Origin: Trachemys scripta elegans
Lineage: Eukaryota; Chordata; Testudines; Emydidae
Assembly (NCBI RefSeq): GCF_013100865.1
Contig: NC_048302.1
Location: forward strand, 92,232,204 to 92,296,203
Length of the DNA: 64,000 nucleotides
Reading direction: 5' to 3'
Within the stretch, counting starts at the first letter, position 1. Each line of letters begins with the position of its first letter. The notes beneath the pieces were generated by a model. That model was not told the DNA's origin. It worked only from the letters and a program-made list of their open reading frames with translations, and ran no database searches. Of the stretch, positions 55,560-64,000 are shown piece after piece. Position numbers and translations under genes: made by a program.

Positions 55560-58500
55560 ATAAATCCCCACATGCATTTTTTTTTAAATGTCATCTTTTC
55601 AGGCTGATACACAAATGGAGTTAATCACAAGGGAAAGGAAAGTTTTATTTACTCCCCAAAATATTTGCTTTTATATTTCAAAATCTATCAGAGCCAGGTT
55701 TCTAAAAATTTGTATCCCGATAACTTTACTCTCATATATGTGGTTCCATTAATGCTTTGCAGAAGAGAGCTCTTGAATATAAATTCTGCTCTTGCATGCC
55801 ATATGTTTCAGACACTTACATACTTAAAGCAGGTATTTTAGTAAAATATGCCCCAAATCAGCATTCTGTTATTTAGATGATTATGTGCAATTTGGGACAC
55901 AAAATATTCTAGGAAAGATATTCTCTATTCTCTGGACCAAATTCTGTCATTGGCTACACATGTGCAATTTCTGTGGAAGTTAAAGAGAGTTATGTGCATA
56001 TGTCAGAGGTCTGAATTTGGCACTTATTTAGGAAAACTGATGTGTGCCTTATAGTCACTCAAGTCAATCTGATATGTAAAAATGCTAAGTAAAAGTGTTT
56101 ATATATTTATTAATCTCATAAATATATGACTAGTGGAAAAAAAATCATTGCATACCAAATTTCAGACACTTCACCTTTGAAAATCATTATATTCTTGTAC
56201 ATATATTCAAAATTTTTCACACACTGTTATCTAAGCATAATTTAGTTAAAAAAGCATAAATACGTGTGTATATAAAATATAACAAATCACATCTCATAGC
56301 ATGTCTGAGACCCATAACTAAAATCAGAAATATCAGATGTAGAACTAAAATACCAAATAGCATAGGTATGTAAACATAATATATTTTAATTGAATATATT
56401 ATTTCTACATATATTCTCTTTTTTATACAGATTACTTTTCGCATTGAAATATACAAAGGCAGTGTACACATAAAGGGCCTATTCACACAGGTAGTTGTGT
56501 GGTTTCCATGGGACTACTATCATGAGTAGAACAATGTGTGTCCCAAAGATGTTTTTGGTTTTAGTTTGAATTTAAAAAAAAAAAAATTGCACCCGCCTAG
56601 ATCAGTTTTCTTTCACAAAGATGTGGGAGAAAAACAATATATCTTGTGATCAAATGACTGCCTTGTCATTTAGAAATTCCTAATCTCCTTCTTGGGTCTC
56701 TGTATAGTAGAAAAGCAAGATAAACTGTAAAATAGGAGAAGTTGTAGAAATGTTGTGATAGGGTAATTATATAATACCCTATCACAAAATTATAAGAAAG
56801 GTGACCCTAGTCTGATAACTTGTCAGGTCTACATAGGACTTCTGTCAATATTTCATGCTCTTTTTGACCTGTATAATGCTCTTCTCTTCAGCTGCATAAT
56901 GACGGTCTGGGAACTTCCCTGTTTTACAGAATGACTTCTCGGAAATAGATAATTTATTTTTATGGATGAGCTGCATATCCTGAATTATTTGTATTGGTCA
57001 TTCTCGTGTTGCTGAGTGTCTCATCCAACAGAGACAATCGGCTCTCAACACATCCATTGCTCTTGCACCCATCCTCTGTTGCCGTGAGATGATAGATTCC
57101 TTAGACCACTTTTTGCCAGGAGATAGAGTGGTTAGACCTACATCCATTTCCACCCCCTCTAGTATCAGAGCCTTTCAGCAGAGCTGGAGACAGTTGGGGG
57201 GAGGGGGAGGAGTCTGGATTTTTCTTTAAGATTCCAGAGACAGGCTGAAAAGTCTGTGGTTCTTCCACAGCATCCACCACATGTTCTAGATGTTTCCTCC
57301 TGACTGACAGTTTAATGGCCAATATAGATACCCTTTTATCCTCACTATTTGTGGGTCATTAAGGTTCCTTCACAATTTGCAGGGTCACTGACTGAAGGAT
57401 TAGACATCTCTGGGTGAAACACAAGTAAGTGGCTGTAATGGGGAGTAAATGACAGTGAAAAAGGAGAGGGTGGATTCAATGTTGTCTTGATAATAGCCCT
57501 ATATCAGGCTGAGGACATACCATGCTATTTTCACTCATATCCTTACCAGTGTCCACATGGTTGATAAAGTGCAGAATGATGAGCTTCTTGCTGCTGGGTC
57601 TTTTTATTTGGGCTTGGTTCTGTGTCACAAGGTACCTTTTGTGGACAAAAGGGAAAATATTACTACTGGAAAAGTTTTTAAAGAAGAAAAGGGGGGAAAT
57701 ATAATATTTGTATTAGACTGTGATATTAGACTACAGAGCATCACATCATTAACTATCTCTTCTGTTCTGTGTAAGGTTTTAAAGCTGTCACTGAGTGTAG
57801 CATACTTTATTCCCACTCATTCATTCCTTTGTTGATCATAGGACAATCAAAGAGAAAATTTTGTTGGTTACCCTATACTTATAAAACAAGATATTGTGTT
57901 CTGTTAGTGCACACAATGTGCTAGGTGCTTTCCATATACATATGAAGGCGTGATCCCTGCACCAAAGAGCTCCCAAGCTAAGAAACTGGATCATATTAAT
58001 TCAAAGTGATGGACTCCTATTACACATTTGTTAGAGAACATTTTGAAGAACAATTAAACTTTGTGCTTTCTATGTGCAAAAGCTTCATGGTTAAATGTTA
58101 AGGGTGAGATCTTCACCTCGCTCCCCATTCCAGCCTGTTTACACCACATAAAAGTGCTGAAACAGTATAAAGGAGCCCCAAAAGCCCCATATCTGGCCAG
58201 CGGAGGATTCCTGTGCTGCAGAAACGGTGAAAGACCACCATAAGGCTGCCTCCTGAGGACCCACCTTGCAAACCCCATTACAGGGGGCATGCTGAAGGTG
58301 GGAGAAGTGTCAATGTTCAGGATTCCAGGCAGCCCATAAGATAGCCTGAGGATGCTGTAACTTGGATGCAGGCTTGTGCTGTGATGCTTACAGGGGCAGC
58401 ACAGAATCTCTCCCTAAATCTTTGCTGTTCTTTTTATTTTTAAGTTTTAACTATGAATGTGTATTAATGGAGAAATAACTGAAAGCGGTAACTTACATAT

Positions 58501-59166
58501 GAATGACATATTCAACTTTGGTTACAAAAAAGATGTACAGTTACCCAAATGTCCAAATTCTGATTTCTGGCTTCTTGATAATGATTTTTTCCATTTGAAT
58601 TAAGTCAAAAACTAAATATTCTTAACATTTGTTTAAATTTTAATATGGACCCAGTCCTGAACCCCTTGCTTTGTTAAATCTATTATTTGGCAAGAAGCTC
58701 GATCCCTTCTCCCACCCCTTAGATTTCTGAGGAAATCCTGATGAATGAGGTGTGTCAGGATCAAGAGAAGGCAGGCCTGAGTCTGCTCTGACCTGTGCTA
58801 GGATACAGCCCCGGGGATCAGGGAAGTGTAACGGTTACTTAATCGCTCTGGTCCATCTGAGGATCTGAGCTGTTAACTTTAGTGGGAGTTTTGCTGGAGC
58901 AAAGAGTTCAGGATTTGGCCCTAAAAAAAGCTACTGTAAAACACAAATAATACAAACCAAACAAACTAAACCCAAGTCTATACAAAATTCAGCAAGGACA
59001 CTGCAAATCTCCCTGCATTGGAGTAGCTCCCAGTTAAGGTTTAGCTACACAGTGAACGATATATAAACAAGGAGATACGAGGTGAAATCTTGGCCCCATT
59101 GAAATAAATAGGAGCTTTAGTAGAGTCAGGATTTCATCCATAATACGTACAAAAATGAGTAATAAG
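55560..59166 (+). other. GABRA2: GABRA2 intron 3, middle part
   Basis: No exon found. A stretch at about 57885-58000 (ATGTGCTAGGTGCTTTCC, GATCCCTGCACCAAAGAGCT) resembles a widespread amniote repeat tail but is too short to name. An A run occurs at 56574-56584. Confidence 0.4.
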
Positions 59167-59910
59167 TAGGGCTGTCAAATGATTTTAAAAAATCACAGTT
59201 ACTCATGAGATTAAAAAAAGTCATGACTGTCATTTTAATCAGACTGTTAAACAATAGAATACCAATTTAAATGTATTAGAAAAATATCCAAAAATATTTA
59301 TACTTTTTCAAATACATTGATTTCAGTTACAACACAATACAAAGTGTACAGTGCTCACTTTATATTATTTTTATTACAAATATTTGCATTGTAAAAAAGA
59401 TAAACAAAAGAAATAGTATTTTTCAATTCACCTCATACAAGTACTTTGATCCATGGGCTTGTAGCCATCCTGAAACTCTGTAAGTGTACTCTGTCGTGAT
59501 TGCCAGCATTCATTTGCTAACAGTGGGTTATCTTTAGCACAAGAACTGGAGGCAAAAGCATGAAGTGGCACTGCAGACTTGAAATACTTTGATGGTATTG
59601 GAACTCAGCCTTGCAATAGCTACTGATAACCTTTTTTTTTATCCAGAGAACCATCCAGAAGTTTTTTAAAAATAAACTTCCCATTCAGAAGACCTGAACT
59701 TTTGCTTCTTTCCTCCATTAACTTTTTCCTGATATTTAATCACTCCAGATCATGAGAAAAATCAGTAGAACTGTGCCAATGTCCGCCAAGCGATGAAGTA
59801 CAGTAAGTGAAGAGGGTCAAAACAGAGGTGTGTGTGATTAACTCTTGTTAAAAAATGCGGTAATTTTGTTTTGTGTTAATCGCTTGCTTTAACTGTGATT
59901 GACAGCCCTA
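59167..59910. mobile_element. 744 bp TIR DNA transposon relic
   Basis: Left: TA then GGGCTGTCAAATGATTTTAA; right: TTAACTGTGATTGACAGCCC then TA. Inverted terminal GGGCTGTCAA repeats are nearly perfect, and subterminal GATTAA-rich text occurs at both sides (TCATGAGATTAAAAAA; GTGTTAATCGC). TA flanks both ends; a longer duplication based on TAATA (left TAATAAGTA, right TAATACTA) is also possible, so the superfamily (mariner or hAT) is open. No intact transposase. Confidence 0.72.
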
Positions 59911-62220
59911 ATACTAAAACTTCTAATTCTTGTAGGAGAGAGAATATCAAATAGATTCCAGACCCAGAAATATAGTTATTAACGTATTAACAACAGTTGG
60001 CTCGCTACAGATGGCTTATGCTAACTTTTTTTGCAAGTGTATTTATTAGAATACTCTGGCTCAAGATTAACTTCCCGTGCTTACTAGTTCTTTCACCTAC
60101 CATGAAATAATAACTGCTGTCAGGTTGATAAATAGATTCAAAGGATCTCTAGTTTTGTTGGGGCTTCTCTAATTGCTCTGCCTCAGTATCCTCTGCTGAA
60201 ATTCTCCTTTGTAATTTCTTACAACATTTCTGATTAAAATAAAACAAATATTTTTGAGCCTCCTATTGCAGCAGTACATTGTCAGTGCCCCACTGACACA
60301 AAAGCTATACTTAATGAAGACACTTAGCTTTTCTACCCTGGTATCAGTAGCTTCTGTATTTAAAATACTGAGCTAAGAATGGAAAATAAAGGTGTGTTTA
60401 TTTTTAATCCACCCATCACTATAATAAAATAGTCTGTCTGAAAGGACCATAGTCTCCATCATTTGCAATACTTTCATAAGTGAATGTTCTCACTTTGTCT
60501 CCAGGAGAGACTGTGTCGGCCATTCTAAAGATGTTTTATTCATTGAAGGCTTGTGCAGAAACATAAAGGCAGAAAGACTTGGGCTCATGCTGACCTCTGG
60601 TGACATATGAGGGCTTGTCACAGAGCAAGCATGGCCTTTGGCTTCCCAGAGTTTCATCCTGGACTCTGTCAACTGCAACAGCCCAGTTGATTGTATATCA
60701 CAGAAAGGTGGCGGGGAGAAAAGGTTGTTCTCTAAGGGCCTCATCCAAAGCCCATTGATGGAGTCTCTTCCACTGATACCAATAGGCTTTGGATTGCCCT
60801 TCACTGCACAGTTAACCTGGGCAATGGACACTTAGGTCTGAACACCTGGGTTAGCCTAGTCCAAGTGTGAACAGCCACATTGCAAAGCCATACTCAAGTT
60901 ACTCTGTCCTACCTGGAGGTGTACTCACCATGTGTGTCCCTAGGACTTCTGGGGGCATAACCCATGGTTCTTTGTGCTGCAGTAAAATGAGTCACTCTGA
61001 TTCTTTCCCAGTGAATTGTGGGAGACCTTGGCTGTCATTCTGGGCATGTGGGGCAAAATGTGGGAAGGGCTATCAGCACTTGGGTGATTTAGTCTGTGTC
61101 TTCATTGCAAAGTAGGTGGCTTACCCATCTAAGTGAAAGTAGCACCTGGGCTCTAGCACATACCCCCAGTTGTGCCAGCTAGCCTGGGTTGAAAGCACCA
61201 CTAAATTTTGGTGAGAGGGTCTTGTGTGGGGATGGGAGGGAGATTAGGTGCAACAGCTGAGTGAGAGACCAGATTAAGTCTGCAGGGAAGACATACCCTA
61301 AGAGAGCCAGGCCACAATCTATTGATGGACTTGAAAGAGAAGTATCAGGAGCTTGAAGCCAATCTGGAATTGGATAGGGAGCAAGTGCAGAGTACCAATG
61401 CTGGTATGATGTGCGTTTGTCAGCCTGTTATCTTGTAGGCAGCCCACTGCTTATTGGACTAGTTGAAGCTTCTGTCTGAAATTCAGATCATATTCCTTCA
61501 GTCCAGTCTGGAGGTGAAGAAGATTTGGTCTGCACCTGAAAGGAAGAGGCATTAGGCTTATGAAGATGGGGAAAACACATTTCTGGGTACTGCTTCTGTT
61601 TGGAGGGCTAATTGTACTAATGAGTCCAGAAGAATTTTGAGACTGTGCATCCTTAAGTCCAGTAATAATTAAGGAGGAACATGCAAACAGCACACTTTCC
61701 CTGAGATACATTCCACAGTCAGGTGAAGAAACAGGCACCCACAGCCCTTCAGAAAGATAAGGAAAGCAATGTCTGATGGGACAATTTCATTACTTTGTAG
61801 CAAAATGTTATGCTTATTTAAATACCTTTTTAATATGATATTGCTTCTTTGGAGGGAGGGGGAAGTGATTGGTGGAAACAGAAGCAGACTGTGTCCTGAG
61901 GTGCAAAGATCCAAATTTGCTGATCAGGGAACACTACATCCTTGCACAGGCCACTGAGATGTTAAACCAGGAATGTGCTCAAAGAGATACTGCTGCAGAG
62001 ACTGACAAGGGTGCTCCTGACTAGCAAACAAATTAAGGTTGCCAAACTCAAGCATTTAAAAAAAATCAGATAAGCCTTTTGCATATTAATTTCTAAACTG
62101 AAATGCTGACTTGGTGTGTTTCCAGTGTATAAACCACTTTGTCCTGCATGTGTATTATGGTACCATTCCAACTACCCCTGAAAAGAGTAGGAGGAAAACA
62201 CCCCAGGATGGCAATGACAG
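59911..62220 (+). other. GABRA2: GABRA2 intron 3, third part
   Basis: No exon or named repeat supported. Frames at 60490-60831 (minus) and 61451-61738 (minus) lack recognisable domains. Confidence 0.4.
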
Positions 62221-62480
62221 GCAAGGTGGGTGAGGGAAAATCTTTTATTGGACCAACCTCTGTTGGGGAGGGGGTCAAGCTTCAGAGCTTACACAGAGCT
62301 CTCCTTTGGATCTGGGAACTATACTCTGAGTGTCACAGCTAAATACAATCTGTTCCACCTTGTATTTAGCTGTGACATTGAGTACGTTTCCCACACCTGA
62401 AGAGTGGTGTGCTCGAAAACTTGTCTGTCTCACCAACAGAAGTTGGTCCAATAAAATATATTACCTCACCCACCTTGCAC
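62221..62480. mobile_element. Second PLE family: tail present as an inverted dimer, copy 2
   Basis: Left arm, minus orientation: GCAAGGTGGGTGAGG, TCTTTTATTGGACCAACCTC, AAGCTTCAGAGCTTACACAG, TGTCACAGCTAAATACAA. Right arm, plus: CTTGTATTTAGCTGTGACA, ACACCTGAAGAGTGGTGTGC, TCGAAAACTTGTCTGTCTC, CCAACAGAAGTTGGTCCAAT, CTCACCCACCTTGC. Arms are about 120 bases with the turn near 62345-62352. The right arm keeps a hammerhead-like CTGAAGA, short hairpin, GAAA order. Confidence 0.78.
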
Positions 62481-62504
62481 CTCTAATATTCTGAGACAGA
62501 CTAC

Positions 62505-63300
62505 TGCATACCAGGATGGGAATGGATATTTTGTTTCCTTCTTTTGCCAGTCAAACAGCAATGATTCAAACTGGCCCATGTCAATCCCTTCCCACCTCTC
62601 TCTCACCAGAAACTTCTATCCTCCCACCCCAGACTCACCCCAGAACATTCTCTCATATTTTGGACAATGATGCAAGCCCTTGGGCTTTCCAGCCCTTTTT
62701 AGCATTCCATCATGCCCACCCTATTGATCTAAACATGGTAATAGCCCCATTAATAACTTGGACCTTGTTATTATGTGCAAGCTCTTTGGATTCTGGGGGA
62801 AGCTATAATGGCTCAATGGATGAGGCTGAATGCCAAAAGGTTTGCTTTTTAGTTTGGTTGACATAGTTTTGGCTCACTGTCAAACACCTTTTTTGACACT
62901 TGATAACTAAGCTTTACCTCAGTCTTGTGACAGTGTCAGTACAATCAGACGTTTTAGAGCCAAACTCTAATCTCCTTTCAGCTTCCAATTTTAAATCTCC
63001 AGTACACTTTTTTTACATAACCTCAGACTGAAAAGAAACAAGCAGAACAGGACTCAACTCAATAGTTAGCTTTATGTTCTTTAATTATCATTTTAGAGCA
63101 AGATTTTTTTATATATAACTGGATATTGCCTGTTTTGGGGTGGGGGGGTGGTTTGTTTGATTTTTGCAGCATGTGGGTGGGTAAGATGCCTGGATTTTAT
63201 GATGAATTTGTGAGGAGTGTTTTATCTTCCTTTTAACGAATCCATTTCTGTTTTAGTCAAAGGCTAGCTTTATGGAGAGAGAATTAGTTTTATCTTCAAG
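62505..63300 (+). other. GABRA2: GABRA2 intron 3, last part before the CR1
   Basis: No exon recognised. A 116-codon frame at 62516-62866 has no known domain and no splice support. Confidence 0.4.
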
Positions 63301-64000
63301 TCATAGAATCACAGAAGTGTAGGGCTGAATGGGACCTCAAGAGGTCATCTTGTCCAGACCCTGCACTCAAGACAGGACTAAGTATTACCGGCACAATCCT
63401 TGACAGTGTATGTCTAACCTATTCTTAAACATCGCTAATGACCCAGATTCCACAACCTCCCTAGGCAATTTATTCCAGTGCTTAACTACCCTGACAGTTA
63501 GGAAGTTTTTCCTAATGTCCAACCTAAACCACCCTTGCTGCAATTTAAGCCCATTGCTTCTTGTCCTATCCTCAGAAGTTAGCAAGAACTTTTTCCTCCT
63601 CCTTGTAACCTTTTATGTACTTGAAAACTGTTCCCATCAGTCTTCTCTTCTGCAGATTAAATAAACTCATTCTTTTCAATCTTCCCTCATGGGTCATGTT
63701 TTCTAGACCTTTATCATTTTTGTTGCTCTTCTCTGGACTTTCTCCAATTTATCCACATTTTTATTGAAATGTGGCGCCTGGAATTGGACAAAATACTCCA
63801 GTTGAGGCCTTATCAGCACCGAGTAGAGCAGAAGAATTACTTCTGGTGTCTTGCTTACAACACGTCTGCTAATTCATTCCAGAATAAATTTGTTGTTTTT
63901 TTTTGCAACAGTGTTACAGTGTTAACTCATATTTAGTTTGTGAGCCAATGTGACTTGCATTTGTCCTTATTGACTTTCATCCTATTTACTTCAGACCATT
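63301..64000 (-). mobile_element. CR1 LINE fragment, antisense, continuing past the right edge
   Basis: The 3' end is at the left (TCATAGAATCACAGAAGTGT, reverse of the CR1 octamer tail). The minus strand then encodes the CR1 C-terminus (63385-63585: GLKLQQGWFRLDIRKNFLTV, VVKHWNKLPREVVE). Further right, GTGGCGCCTGGAATTGGAC and CACCGAGTAGAGC match the antisense of the LEYC..FWAP coding block seen at 240-320. It lies within GABRA2 intron 3, antisense to the gene. Frame broken; 5' end outside the window. Confidence 0.9.

Noticed and set aside
50000..64000. Possible further GABRA2 exons
   Set aside because: I looked for the next expected exon (EVFTNIYV region, about 68 bases) and found no matching text with splice sites; the intron probably continues beyond the window.
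1..64000. A bacterial-type defence system, CRISPR array, operon or phage
   Set aside because: The window is clearly vertebrate nuclear DNA with introns and retroelements. I saw no regularly spaced direct repeats with unique spacers and no operon-like gene arrangement.

Overview
This is vertebrate nuclear DNA, most likely from a turtle and probably a cryptodire. The evidence is its repeat fauna: many CR1 LINE copies, tRNA-headed SINEs of the tortoise (Cry I) type whose tails match CR1 3' ends, MIR-like CORE-SINEs, GIY-YIG Penelope-like elements, and several palindromic hAT or mariner-type non-autonomous DNA transposons. The species cannot be named from the sequence alone.

Only one host gene is supported: the 5' end of GABRA2 (GABA-A receptor alpha-2 subunit), on the + strand. 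A GC-rich, CpG-rich block at about 45.28-46.17 kb is the likely promoter and non-coding first exon region. The start codon and most of the signal peptide lie in an exon at 46847-46935. The mature N-terminus lies in an exon at 49677-49792. Together they encode 62 codons plus one base. Intron 3 runs off the right edge, and no further exon was found by eye.

The 45 kb upstream is intergenic and dominated by repeats. 0-9 kb: antisense CR1, a palindromic hAT arm, a Penelope-like element (PLE) with reverse transcriptase, GIY-YIG endonuclease and a hammerhead-like motif, mariner-type MITEs and an MIR-like SINE. 9.4-13 kb: a nearly full-length but inactivated hAT transposon with 26-33 bp terminal repeats and recognisable BED, catalytic and dimerisation parts. 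14.8-25.7 kb: CR1 fragments, two tRNA-type SINEs, palindromic DNA elements and a second, older PLE family. 28.9-34.3 kb: a nested stack in which an older repeat carries a degraded Ty3/gypsy LTR retrotransposon and then a 609 bp hAT element with a perfect 8 bp target duplication. 36-43 kb: more of the same families, including a 922 bp hAT-type element at 40.06 kb. Introns 2 and 3 of GABRA2 are poorer in repeats near the coding exons; further downstream they hold two inverted PLE tail dimers, a 744 bp TIR element and an antisense CR1 at the right edge.

The most interesting themes are: (1) PLE copies of two families, four of which carry internal inversions, with hammerhead-ribozyme-like cores in their tails; (2) direct within-window evidence of 3'-tail sharing between a SINE and CR1; (3) a well preserved hAT fossil; (4) a datable nested insertion series. 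Most of the short open reading frames in the window are chance or repeat-derived and were left out.
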